NCBI RefSeq assembly: GCF_026212465.1
Contig: NC_080048.1
Coordinates: 27,032,606 to 27,096,605 of the forward strand
Direction: 5' to 3'
DNA: 64,000 bases
Origin: Amaranthus tricolor
Taxonomy: Eukaryota; Streptophyta; Magnoliopsida; Caryophyllales; Amaranthaceae
The first letter of the stretch is position 1; each line of letters opens with the position of its first letter. Position numbers and translations under genes: made by a program. Positions 13,401 to 24,498 of the stretch are shown one piece after another. The notes under the pieces are model-generated. The model saw only the letters and a list, made by a program, of their open reading frames with translations, had not been told where the DNA came from and searched no databases.

Positions 13401-16400
13401 GATTAGGAGTAATAGACTTACTTCCAATAAATAATGTTTAAACTATATTTCTATAGTTCTTAGGAAGAGAAGTCAAAAGAAGTAAAGCTTGCTCCTCATC
13501 CGACAATTAACACACAAGTTGTTTGAATGTGTTAATGTGATCTTGCATACTTGTATCTCCTTCTTTATGAATTGATACAACTTCTCTCTCAATCAATGTT
13601 TCTTATTAAGAGACTTCGAAGCATACACCGCTTGAAGCTTCTCTAACAACACATCGGGATTGTATCCTTCAAGTAGTTATACTTGATTACGAGTGTAATG
13701 GAAAGCCTAATAGTACTCACTACCTTCATCATAGATACCCATTCTTAACCTCTAAAGATGTAGGCTTTGTTTTTCAAGAGCATCATCAATACCTTGTTGA
13801 ACCAACAAGTCTTTAATAGAATTTTTCCACACTTACAAGTTCATTTTTCCATCAAATAATAGATTATGGAACCTTTTTCCCTCACTCACCGTGTTTCTTC
13901 CCCAAACTCCTTGCTTTCACTCACCAAAATACTCGAAAAACACTTCCAAGCTCTAATACCAATTGAAGTGAAAGGGTTAGTGACATCAGAATGGTGAAGA
14001 CAAGAAGTAAAATCAAGAGAAATACAGTCAATGAATCAATTGACAAAGCAAACACAAAGGATGAACAGAAGGTTGTTTAATAGGTGTCTTAGAAACCTCC
14101 CCCTCAATTAAGATTGTATTTCATTAATGATTCAACAATGCATCAATGACAAAATCTTCACCTAGCTTGAACTTGCATGCTCAACCCCAAAGTTCCCACC
14201 TTTACTGGAAACACACTCTAACACAAAGAAAGAACTCTTTTGGCACTCACACCCTAGTTTCTCTCTATGTATTAGCCTCTACACACTAGTCACAATGGTG
14301 ATTTAGGTCCATATATAGGCCTCGAAATAAGAGGAATAAACCCAAGGACAACCAGATAACTTGCCCCCCAAGTATCGTGCAAATAAAAAAAACTTGAATT
14401 CACCCCTTCTCCATAATCTTCTTATTAAAAAAAACCTAGAGCGACATCTTTACTATTCTCAACATCATTTTTTCCACCATCCTTCAAGCTCTTAAAGTCT
14501 TCTGTAGAGCATTTGAAAGTGCACCTTCTTACAATAGTGTCATTCCTTGTTACTATAGTTATTTCTCTTATGGCAACACATTCAAATCCTAGTTGCTCTC
14601 TAAGTATTAACTTCCACACATCAATTCCAATGAGTATATAGGTCCATACATAGGCTCCTAAATTAGAGGAATAAACCCTATAAAAAATAGACAACTTTTC
14701 CCCAAGTATCGTGCAAATTTATTTGCCCAGGGTTCTCACCTCATGTGTCACCACAACAACCTCGCAAGTTGCTTGCACCTTGCACCTTCACCCTCTCTAT
14801 ATTTGGTTAAGTGACAAGGTCTCTATCACACACACTGAGCTTAGTGAACATCTCTTTCTCGCAACAAATATGGATCAGCAACCGAAGTTAATCTCTCATT
14901 CCTTCTCATACGACATTCCTTCATCCGCAAGAAGTGCTCTATAATCTTCTTCTTCAACAAAACCTAGGGCCGCATCTCCGTCATTCTCAATATCATTTCT
15001 TCCACCATCCTTAAGCTCTTCATTCTCTTGAGGTTTTCCTTCTTTTATTGGCACATCATTTGAATGTGTACATTACTCTTACAATAGTAACACTCCTTGT
15101 TACTATAGTCATTTCTCCCTTTGGATTTTCCTCTCCCTTGGTAACGTTCTCTTTAATTCTCCCTATACTCACCAACCTGACCTTTCCCACTACTCATCTT
15201 CTCTTCTCCTTCACATCTCACCTTGAACCTATCATACTCTCTCAACACTACCAATGATTGATCAAAAATACTAGACTCCCTACCAATGAGCAATCTTTGA
15301 ACTATGTTTTTATAGCGCTTAGGAAGAGAAGCCACACGGAGTAAAGCTTGTTGGTAAGAGACTTCAAAGCATACAACGCTTGAAGTGTAAAGCGCTTGAA
15401 AATTCTCCAACAACACACCGGGATCCGTGTTGTACTTGATTTCGGGTGCAATGACAAATTTAATAGTGCTCACCGACTTCATGGATACCTATTTTTCAAC
15501 CTCAAAAGTTTTAGGCTTTGTTTGCTCAAAAGCATGATCAATACCTTCTAAATCAACAAGTCCTCAATAAAATGTTTCCACATCAAAAAGTTTATCTTTT
15601 CATCAAACAACAGAATATGGAACCTTGTTCCCTTACTCATCTTGTTTCTTCACCAAACTCTTTACTTTCACTCACGCAAATATCCAAGAAAACACACCAA
15701 GCTCTTATACTAATTGAAGTGAAGGGTTTAAAGACCTCACAATGGTGAAGAACTGATGCGTGTTTGGGTTGGAATTCTTCAATGTAATGTGAAGATGCAA
15801 ATCAGCCTTCAAATCCACGCGATGTAACAACCAAACAATCCGTAAACACAAACAAACAGTGACTTATCTTCACACAAACAGGATAAACGTAACCGGATAG
15901 TTCTTGGATTGAAAGACTAGGAGTTTTAATCCTCCAAGGCCAACAATCCCCTTAATACAACCAAGGACTACTCTCAGTTGCAAAAGGTGATGATCTTGCA
16001 CTACTCAAGATCGTTGAATGTTCATACACATTCAAGGAGAAAACAAAGGATCAAAATCAAATGAATTCTGATTTCTGAAATTTTCAAACTTAAAACTTGT
16101 TTATTACAAGGCTAATGCCATCTATTTATAGACATATGGGACGAGGGAAATACAATGAGAAGGCTAATGACACGTCTAACTAATAATAACGGTCATAAAG
16201 GAACACGTGCACCACATGTGATCATTTAAAAGAATGAAAAACAAACTAAACAAAGCATTCTGATTTCCGACAGAAAGTTGCTGACCAGGCGACCTTCCAG
16301 CTGCTTTCTTGTGCTCTTCCCAACGTTTATAATGGTCACTAAGAGTCTTGGTAGCAAGTTCCTAGTGTGGAGATTCCATTTCTACCTTTGGTGGCTCAAG

Positions 16401-19029
16401 ATACCATGAAACAAGACTTGGCCAAGGCGTGCTAGGTCCTCTGGTCAGAACAAGCTTGCTGAGCTGTTCTGTTCTGTTCTGAGCAACCTGTTGACTGGCT
16501 GACCTTCATAGCTGGTTTCAATGGGTTGTCCATGATGTATAGCAATGTCCTTGGGCCAAGGCATGAAGTTCCATGTACCAAGATTCCATTTTCATCTTCC
16601 ATGGCCTCTGAATCCCTCTTGCTTGGACTGTGCAAGGCGTGCAAGGTCAGCTGTTCGTCAGTTGTTGCTTTGCCCTGCTGTGCTTCTGTTTGGAGCCCTG
16701 TTTCTTCTTCTTCTGTTGAGTAATCAGCCTCCTTGCTTGTATTTGATTCTTGATTTAGTTCTTCATCCATGTTGCTTATGTGAGTCATCATTGAACCATC
16801 CCAATATGGTTCAAGAACAAGAAGTAAAATCAAGAGGAAAACAATCAATGAGTCAACGGTCAAAGAAAACACAAAATAAAGAACACAAAGATGTTTAATA
16901 GATGTCTTAGACACCTCCCCCTCAAATAAGATTTTGTTTCATCAATGATTTAACAATATATCAATGACACAACCCCCAACCCCCCTAGTTTGAACTCACA
17001 CACCCAAGCCCAAAGTTTCCAGCTTTAATAAAAACACACTCTAATAACAAGAAAGAAAGCTTTGGCACTCAAATCCTTGTTTCTCTCTATGTATTAGCCT
17101 CCACACACCAATACCAATGATGATTTAGTTCCATATCTAAGTCCCTAAATCAGAGGAATACACCCTATGACAAACAGGCAACTAGCTCAAAGTATCGTGC
17201 AAATTAGAAAACTCGAATTTGCCACGGTTTCAAGGTGCTCGAACGAGCACCAGTTCTGTTGTCATTACTGTTTTGTCAACCCCATCATGCCTCGTTCAAG
17301 GCATAGCCAATTGTACATCTTGTGCGTCTTCTTGCTTGGTTCAAGGCACCCTTTAATCATCTCTTTGATCACTTCATGTGGTGAACCAAACCTTAACTCC
17401 CATACTTTCTTGCACACTCAATTTCCTCCTCCAATGTGCAAGCTATGGAATGACTAATGAGCAATAAGAGTTGGCACTTCAAGTCGTCTTGAAAAATTTG
17501 GGGCCTTGTGCAAAATTTTTATTCTGCGCCTTATGTGTTCGTCTTGTAAAATATTTATTTTATTAATAAACTTAACATACTTCTTTTATTGATTAACTTT
17601 TTCATATACGAGATAAAGAGAGGGCCTTGTGCGGTCGATCACCTCGCACACCCTCAAAGACCCCTCTGGGTACTTGCCCTAACAAATCTAAATGATAATC
17701 TACCTATGTTACAATCCTTTACTTATCTATTGTCGTATTTGCAAATTATTTGCAAATGATAGCCTTAGTTTAGGAATTTTGCAAACTATTATCTTATTTT
17801 TTTTTTTTTGCGAATTATAGCCACTAGAGTATCAATGCTTACATCGTTCAGGCCAAATCAACTTTAGGTTAAGTGCGGAATTCTATGATTTGGCCTGAAC
17901 ATCGTTGACATCGATATTTTGGTGGTTGTTATTCGCAAAAAAAATTAGACGTTGTAATTCGCAAAAGGTCTAAACTTTTAAGACAGTAATTTGCAAATTA
18001 TTCATTCGTTAAATCTCAAATTTTTATCGCATTTTTCCTCCTATGATCCTTATCTTTTTCTCCCAATCTCTTCCTATTTTAAGGTTGCAAAGTTTAAACC
18101 ATTCACGTTTGCAACTGCTGCACTTTTCAGTTTTATTTGCACATGGTCAAACCATTGAATATGATTTTCTTTCATTTTGTCTTCATTATGTGCCACTTTA
18201 GAATCTTTTTTTATATCTTTATTTTAAATTATATCCTTTTAAGGTATGCCCACGCATCCATCTTACATTAGGCATTTCATCTACTCTTATCTTTAACAAT
18301 AATCTCCTCTTCTGACATCTTTACTTTGGGTCAAACGAAAATTCAACAAAAGTTCCCTATCCTTGGTGGAATGCTTGGGGTCAAAGTTTTTAAAATGTGT
18401 CGCACATAAACATATACAAGATTTTCTTTTTAATTTTTGGTAGCCCATATTCTCATTTAAGTGACACGAATAATTAAGGACGCTAAACCTCTATGTCGCG
18501 CACAACTTATTTTGTGTCGTCCATATGTTTTCGTTTTTCTTGTAGTGGTTGTCAAAAATTATATTAATTCATTCTCAATGATATGTGATGTTAACAGGGT
18601 AGGTTGGAGCCTGTAGAAGCCTATTTGAAAAAAAACAAAAGAGGTTTGGGAGCAGAAAAGACGAAAAAGAAGGCCTTGCAATCATCTACAACAACTATCT
18701 CTGCTGCAGAGAAAAATGTAAGTTTGTGCTGCATATTTTACACTTCTCAATCAATGATGGGGCTATCGTTAAACTTGCAAAAATTTAAGAGTTGATTCAG
18801 ATTGTTTCCATAATGGAGATGGTTTTTATTGCTCATTTTTGAAGAAATTCTAATAAAAATTTCTATACTGCTAATGTCGGGATTATTTAATTTGTCTCAG
18901 GAGAAGAAAACGAAAAAGGAAAAAGCACTCTCAAAAAGAATGAGAAAAATGCTTGAACAGGAAAAGCGGCTGCAAGAGAATGAATTTCGACAAGCATTCT
19001 TCAGAGAGTTTTGGCCGGATAATGTTTGA
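4490..19029 (+). CDS. G-patch domain protein (GPATCH11-like), four exons, giant second intron
   Basis: Exons are 4490-4564, 4661-4714, 18598-18717 and 18901-19029. All junctions are GT-AG, all introns are phase 0, and the total is 125 codons plus stop. Exon 1 starts MGDDLHEASLSSS. Exons 1-3 together carry a G-patch: an aliphatic-rich NIGFQ/LLKKHGWKEGTGLG stretch, then GRLEPV and KKNKRGLGA. G-patch proteins bind RNA and often activate DEAH-box helicases in splicing or ribosome assembly. A Lys-rich linker leads to exon 4, which is highly charged, probably helical (EKALSKRMRKMLEQEKRLQ), and ends in FWPDNV. The reading frame is intact despite a 13.9-kb second intron full of transposons. The ATG chosen is the first in frame after an in-gene 5' leader. 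A short plant GPATCH11-type protein is the best match. Whether further C-terminal exons exist cannot be judged. Confidence 0.85.
7643..10620 (-). pseudogene. Decayed Ty1/copia pol (integrase, RT, RNase H)
   Basis: Reading minus from right to left, a pre-integrase/integrase start (CPLGKQKKLPF, then FDIIYTD) lies at about 10299-10420. An integrase C-terminal segment (PYKLLH...FWVFMLSCF) lies at 9756-9965. RT follows at about 8300-8560 (FERYKARIVGDGKTHQEGIDF, then ITLW-KQAPRWF). RNase H is at 7650-8164 (ILQYIKGTIDFGLHL, NIDAEY). The ADIFTKG-type end is present as VNIFTKG. Many stops and frameshifts are present and no catalytic core is complete. About 0.9 kb at 8640-9545 interrupts the RT and was not identified. 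A GAGGGTGTG purine run at about 7643-7651 (minus) is a plausible polypurine tract before a 3' LTR ending at 7642. Confidence 0.75.
13100..13960 (-). pseudogene. Copia gag remnant (first copy)
   Basis: The minus strand is homologous to the clearer gag piece at 15153-15482, including the LPK-YKNIVQ-L region at about 13450. It is broken by multiple stops and gives no usable frame. Confidence 0.5.
15153..15482 (-). pseudogene. Copia gag fragment (UBN2-type)
   Basis: A 109-codon open stretch contains LRVASLPKRYKNIVQRLLIG and then LVVLREYDRFK. The L-SLP--Y---V--LL-G and --A---L---E pattern is the usual copia gag core. It has no zinc knuckle and no link to pol. It belongs to the scrambled LTR/gag cluster. 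Confidence 0.6.
15754..16813 (-). mobile_element. Solo LTR, 1,060 bp, TSD AGAAC
   Basis: The ends are TGATGCGTG and ATGGTTCA on the plus strand, flanked by the direct repeat AGAAC at 15749-15753 and 16814-16818. Removing the insert restores the flanking copia LTR in line with its other copies. The right end carries a small inverted repeat (TGAACCAT / ATGGTTCA). There are no PBS, gag or pol sequences inside, so it is a solo LTR, probably of copia type. Orientation is inferred as minus. The 160-codon open stretch on its minus strand (16432-16914) crosses the element edge and looks fortuitous. Confidence 0.7.
17737..18002. mobile_element. Foldback MITE with arms of about 120 bp
   Basis: The left arm (17737-17860) and the right arm (about 17886-18002) are inverted repeats. 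Both contain ATTTGCAAATTA, GTTTAG, TTTTTTTTGCGAAT and CAGGCCAAATCA in the same order. Only about 25 bp separates the arms. Long arms and little interior are typical of MULE-type foldback MITEs. A clean target-site duplication was not found. Confidence 0.65.
18130..18310 (-). mobile_element. RTE-type LINE 3' fragment
   Basis: The sequence (GCACATGGTCAAACCATT, then AAGGTATGCCCACGCATCCAT) resembles the 3' part of the LINE at 36850-37000. It is a short, 5'-truncated piece on the minus strand. Confidence 0.5.
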
Positions 19030-19260
19030 TATCGACACTATTTAGCAATTTTGCCACTCATTCGTTTTATTTTTGGGCGTCAAAAATAGCTGCATGGAAA
19101 CTGGAAAGTGAACATCAAGTTTATGGAGTTGGAATTGGAGAAAGAAATACTCTTATTGTATATAGCAAAGTGTTGGGAGTCTTGTTTTCATATATTTTTT
19201 TAATCTTGTGTAGAAAAATGGGTTACTCTTCTCTTTTAACTCTAGGTTGTGACTTGTGAC

Positions 19261-20484
19261 CTGCGAAACACGGACACGGCAGTCAACTGACGTGTCGCGT
19301 GTCCGACATGTGTCAGACACGGACATGCGAAAATCCGTGTCCGACACGCCAAATGAAGTGTCCAATTTTTTAATATTTTTCCGGACACGTGGACACGGCA
19401 AGGACACGCGACGGACACGGCAAGGGACACGTGTGTTATTTAAAAAAAAAATTGAAAAAGCTGAAAATAAACTCCTCAGTTACTCAAAGGTCCCCGTGTT
19501 CCAAAATTCATGGGTAGCATTTGCTACCTAAGGTTATATTGTAGATCCGCCATTGCCTGCTGTTGGTGGCTGCTGCCGACTGTGGGGGAGGAGGTGTAGC
19601 TGGCGGATGCAGGCTGCTCGTGGGGGCTCGACCGTGGCTGCTGCCTGCTAGAGTGAAGGAGGGGTGGCTTCACAGGGAGAAGAGGAAGAGAGAAAGAAGA
19701 ACAGGGAGAGGAGGGGTGGCTTCACAGGGAGAAGAGGAAGAGAGAAAGAAGAACAGGGAGAGGAGGCGTGTGCTGATGCTAGGGAAGGGTTTTGGTCTCC
19801 CATAAAAAACCCTAACTCATTTGTTATTTTATTTATCTATTTTCTTGATTAACTCTCTCACAACAACTCACATTTGCTTTGTTCATACATTTTTTTTAAT
19901 ACGATTATAATCATATAATTCTAACCTCTTTATTTGAGTAATTGCAATTTATTTTTAATATAAAAGTGTTAATATTTATATTCCTATATGAAAGAAATTT
20001 ATTAAAACTAATTTAAATAATTTAATATATAATTATAAAATCTCCAAAAGTTATTTAAAAGATTAAATAATAACTTTGTAAAATCTCAGCGTGTTACACT
20101 TAAAAAGAGAGTTTAAATATATTATCTTTGTCCTTAAAAAGTTTTCATTTGTCTTATTGAGCGTTCCGTTACCTTATATATGGATGATGTGTGATGATCA
20201 AAGTTAAATTTACCTATTTATTTGGTTTTCTTTGATTTGGTTTGTATGACTATTTTAAACACTCATGTTGTTTATTTGGTACTTATTTGCATTTTTTGTG
20301 AGTTTTATGTTTTTAAAGTGTTTATTTACATATATCAAATGAAAGATTGTAAAATTATCTTCAATTTGATATATTTATTATATTACCATTTACGTGTCCC
20401 CGTGTCCGCTATTTTTAAGTTGGCGTTTTCCCGTATCCGTGTCGTGTCCGTGTCCGTGTCCGTGTCCGTTTTAGTGCAACCTAG
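19261..20484. mobile_element. Non-autonomous hAT-like element, 1,224 bp, TSD CTTGTGAC
   Basis: It is flanked by the 8-bp direct repeat CTTGTGAC (19253-19260 and 20485-20492), the length expected for hAT. The left end CTGCGAAACACGGACACGG and the inverted right end (CTAGGTTGCAC, then ACGGACACGGACACGG) share a GGACACGG-rich subterminal zone. Some ten GGACACG/CGTGTCC words lie in the first 180 bp and about seven in the last 110 bp. No transposase is encoded. It starts 231 bp after the G-patch stop codon, so it probably sits in or just after that gene's 3' untranslated region. Confidence 0.75.
19658..19768 (+). repeat. 52-bp tandem duplication inside the hAT element
   Basis: Two almost identical 52-bp units (GGAGGGGTGGCTTCACAGGG, then purine-rich AGAGGAAGAG tracts) start at 19658 and 19710. 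They create repetitive but meaningless reading frames. Confidence 0.85.
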
Positions 20485-20567
20485 CTTGTGACAGTTGGAT
20501 TTGGTACAATATTGCGAATCTCACATCTTGTTCTTGTCAGTTGGACTAGTATGTATAATATAAATTT

Positions 20568-20737
20568 GGGTATTACTAAATATCGCCGTCTTTTTCATTT
20601 TATCATCATCCTATAAATAATGAATTTTCAAGATTATCCCTGCATAATTTTCGAACTCAAAAACTGTAATATCTCTCTAAAACTCTCTAAAAACACTATG
20701 TTAATTTAAACAAGCTAAAAGTGTACATCGAATAACA
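20568..20737 (+). mobile_element. Candidate left terminal region of the second MULE
   Basis: GGGTATTACTAAATATCGCC opens a stretch that runs into a T-rich block and then the candidate transposase start. The G-rich start and ATATCGCC word are as seen at plant MULE ends. The matching right end would lie beyond 26769, where the element is cut by copia sequence, so the boundary cannot be confirmed. Confidence 0.35.
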
Positions 20738-20827
20738 ATGGCGAACCAAAACGAGCATGATAACGATTCGATAAGTAATTAATCGATTCAAAATTTTTCA
20801 AAAAAAAAATTTCCAGAACCCCCTCCA

Positions 20828-20978
20828 GTTGCACAAAATGTGCAACCAGACCTAGAGAGAGTCGTACAAAAAGTGCGACTGGACCTAGGCGGAGTCGCAC
20901 AAAAAGTGCGACTCGACCTAGATCCAGTCGCACTTTTTGTGCGACTCCTCCTAGGTCAAGTCGCACTTTTTGTGCGAC
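20828..20978. repeat. Hairpin array 2: five 19-bp palindromes at exact 33-bp period
   Basis: Palindromes start at 20828, 20861, 20894, 20927 and 20960. The main form is GTCGCACAAAAAGTGCGAC; units 4 and 5 are the inverted form with a TTTTT centre. The spacers are 14 bp, and four of them contain CCTAG. The flip between units 3 and 4, together with matching flanks (AGAACCCCCT left, AGGGGG-like GGGGGTTCT right, poly-A/poly-T beyond), makes the whole 20790-21020 stretch one large nested palindrome. It lies between the putative first and second exons of the MULE transposase gene. Confidence 0.95.
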
Positions 20979-22284
20979 TGGGGGTTCTGAATTTTTTTTT
21001 TTATTTTTTTTGAAAAATTAATCTTTTTATTTATTATAATTATTTTTTAAGTTATTATTATTTATTAAATATTATAGTAAATTATTTTATTTTATTATAT
21101 ATTTATATATATTTTTGTGTTTACTTAAATTATTTATTTATGTTATTTTATTTTATATATGTATTTTATTTAGTAAAATTTTTTATTTTATATTTTTGTA
21201 TTGATATTGTTAATATATTGAAATTTGAGTTATTAAACTAATTGATATTGTTAATATATTAAATAGTTTAATTTTTTAATTATTAAGAATAAATTTATAT
21301 TTGCAGGACTTTGAAAACTTAGGAGATAATGTAGATTACTCTGATAGATTTTTTATCGATAGGAAATTTGATTCTGTAGATGATTTATATGCTTGGGCTG
21401 ATTAGATAGCACTAAGAATTGGTTTTCAATTTACACGTGCTTCATATAAACAAAAGGAAGGACGTTCTAGAGTGAGTTTGTACTTAAGATGTTACTGCTA
21501 TGGTAATATAATGGGTGATTTGCATAACTTAGACAATGCTGCCCGACCTGGTTCTAAAAGTAGGGCTTGTGGGTGTAAATTTATGATTTTAGGAAGTAGT
21601 TGTAAACCAGGGGAAAGACCTTGGACGGTAAGAGTGTTTCCTGGTGAAAAGAAAGACATAACCACCCGTTCTTGGTGTCCAAAGATGGTGAAATAAGAGT
21701 AAATAGGACGACTGTAGATATTAGGCAGCACATACGAGATCTTAGTGTAGCTAGCATGCAACCAGCGTTTATAAAGACTTCAATTAAAAGGAATTTTCCT
21801 TTTTTTTGCTAGTATGAATCAAATTTATAATGTAAGACAGTCAATAAGGAGCAAAGAGATGGATGGTAGGACTTCTCTTCAACACTGTCTTTATATTGCC
21901 ACGGAGCATAATTATGTAGTTTGGATAGACTTGGATAGTGAGGGGCAGTTGAGTAGATTATTGATTACATCTATGCAGATGATACGTTCGTGGCCCCATA
22001 ATTGTGTTGATAGACATAACGTACAAAACTAATAAACAAAAGTGGCCCCTTTGGAAATAATTGGAATGACGCCAACCAATCACAACTTCTTGGTTGCTTT
22101 CTGTTTGTTGCGAGATGAGGCGGCTGTGTCTTATTCTTGGATGTTGGAGAGGTTGATGGATATTTACGGCAGAGTTCAGATGCCTAACGTAATCATAACG
22201 GATCGAGAAGAGGGTTTGTCTGCAGCTATTCGTGTTGTCTTTCCAGGTAAACAAGTTTTAATGATTAATTATTGTCGATCTATA

Positions 22285-22415
<131 letters not shown>

Positions 22416-24498
22416 AATTAATTTTAAATTTCTGTTTAATGCAGATGTATGACATTTAATATGTGTATGGCATATTTGCAATGACGTGGAGAACAAGGTC
22501 GACAAATTGTGCGGCGGCAAGAGAAATCAACAGGGGCAGATATTCAGGCAAACAAAATGGAACCCCTTAGTTAACAGTCTGACGATCCCTGAATTTGAAA
22601 ACAGGTGGGAAGGGATTGTGTCTACTTGATCGACTAAGAACAGGAGGGTCGTTCGATATTTGGTTGGAACATGGATTTCTCACAAAGAGAAATTTGTGCG
22701 TGCGTGGACGAATGACTATTTGCACTTGGGTAACCAGACTACCACAAGAGTTGAAAGCCGACACTCGTCCTTCAAGTACTACCTGGGTAGCGGTAATAGC
22801 TCATTTGATACCCTCTTTAAAAGGGCACACGCACAGATAACGAATCAGCAATCGAGGATAAGACAAGCTCTGCAGGAATCTATGAATTCGATTTCAAGGA
22901 CGTCGCGACTTAATTTTTTGAGACCTCTGTATCGTCATGTTTCCATATTTTCCTTGGAACAATTGATGATGGAACAAAACCGGATGTTAAACTTGGGGGA
23001 TTATGTTTCTGACAAATGCGGTTGTGTACTTCAAAGAATCCACGGATTACCCTGCGCGTGTTACTGTTACTTGTCAATCAGGTCTCATGGTTCGTTGTAC
23101 TTGGACGATATATATCCATTTTGGAAAATGTTAAAGTACTTAGAGGCTGAATAAGACGCCAACGAAGAAGTATGGCACGCAAACGCTAATGATAAGGAGT
23201 ACTTTCAATCGTTGGTGGATGAAGTTTTAAAAGCCGATCCCGCAGTTGTACGACGCATGTCTCAGGTACTTGAACATGAACTACACCCTGATAATACCGA
23301 TATACCTGAGCCACAAGCAAGTCTACAGAGGAAGGGAAGACCAACGACAAGCAGAACCCTCAGGAGAAACAAAAGTGCGTTCGAGTACAGTAGATCATCC
23401 TCAAGGGGTCGTGGATCCAGATCTTCATCACGTGGGAGTACTAGTGGTAGATCTAGCAACCGATCAAACCAATCGTCAGTTGGAGTTAACTTCAGTTTCA
23501 ACTTATCTGGTACCCGTATTTCCTTTCCTATAATCATATATGTTTTAGTTCAATTGAATGATATTAATAAACTGTTATTTTTCAGATGGTTCAGCAGGTC
23601 GTGATTTTTAAATTTTTCGTGAACAAATCATATCTCGTATATTTTTCCGTTGTACCTGTTTGATTGGATTGATGTTATAGGTGACAGAAACTGTGGATTT
23701 AGAGCTATTGCCGTCACAGAGTTAGGGGGCGAGGAGGCATGGCCTCTTTTACAACGTGCAATGAGTTTAGAAATGCAAACGCATAGAGATCAATATGAAC
23801 GCGTGTATCTATCAGCAGAGTTGGTGGAGAATGTTATATGCAGAATTGGTGCCCATAGCAAAGGACCTACCCCGTACATTCATTGGATGAAAATGACGGT
23901 ATTGTATTCTGCAGCAATGTTTCTCAACATTGCAATTGCGTATTATGGCTCTGCAGATGGTAATCCAATGTATAATTGTTTAGTGCTTTCGGTAAGGAGA
24001 ACAGGGGGAATGCATGGTGTTAATAAAGTTGTACATATTCTTTAGGTGAACTGAAATCATAATGTTCAGCTTTTAATGAACGATGATTTATCTCCATTGC
24101 TGCCAGTCCAGCAAAATTGGAGAGCAGCAGCTAACAATTCATGTAGAGATTTAGAGAGACAGCATCGCAATAGGATATCACTTTGGAATAGACTGTGCAA
24201 TGTACAACGACCACAACATAATAACATCGCCGAAGATGCAGTCAATTTAGATACTCCATAGTACAATGTTGTGTAGTTATTGTGTTGATTGTATTTATTG
24301 TACTGATTGTACTTAGTATTTTCATTTTATTAATTGTATTCATTATAGTAATTGTATTTATAGTATTCATTCCATAATTAAGTTCGTGAATAAATATGTT
24401 AGTGAATCAAACGCAACGCATAATACTAAAACTAGTTACTGCCGTGTAGAAATACAACACAACATCAACAAATTCTTCATCAATACAAACATAAATGT

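Larger units (their letters stand above)
12622..17470 (-). mobile_element. Scrambled copia cluster: three LTR copies alternating with gag pieces
   Basis: A roughly 430-bp sequence recurs starting at about 12622, 13966 and 15716. It is recognised by the run TGAAGTGAA, then AAGAAGTAAAATCAAGAG, then GGTGTCTTAGA-ACCTCC. A fourth partial copy lies at about 14580-14740. The copies at 13966 and 15716 are each preceded on the plus side by AGCTCT-ATAC-AATT, a minus-strand TGGTAT(T)AGAGC primer-binding site. The 12622 copy lacks it, as expected of a 3' LTR. Between the copies lie minus-strand gag segments. This is an LTR-gag-LTR-gag-LTR layout of a minus-strand copia element, best explained by unequal recombination or nested insertion followed by decay. 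Confidence 0.65.
4715..18597 (+). other. Giant intron 2 (13,883 nt) of the G-patch gene
   Basis: The donor GTTCTT follows exon 2 and the acceptor TTAACAG precedes exon 3. The intron contains the copia and LINE remnants listed separately. From 4715 to about 7640, apart from a copia 3' LTR that may end at 7642 on the minus strand, no coding or RNA gene was recognised. The stretch 10620-12620 likewise shows nothing definite except a PBS-like GGTATCAG word (minus strand) near 10955. Confidence 0.8.

Noticed and set aside
16432..16914. 160-codon acidic/Gln-rich protein on the minus strand
   Set aside because: It crosses the right edge and TSD of the solo LTR, has no family resemblance and no gene context.
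19563..19852. Gly/Arg/Glu-rich small proteins
   Set aside because: They arise from the 52-bp purine-rich tandem duplication inside the hAT element.
20715..20966. Repetitive VRLDLGPVALFVRL-type protein on the minus strand
   Set aside because: It is generated by hairpin array 2; the open frame follows from the 33-bp (11-codon) period, not from a gene.
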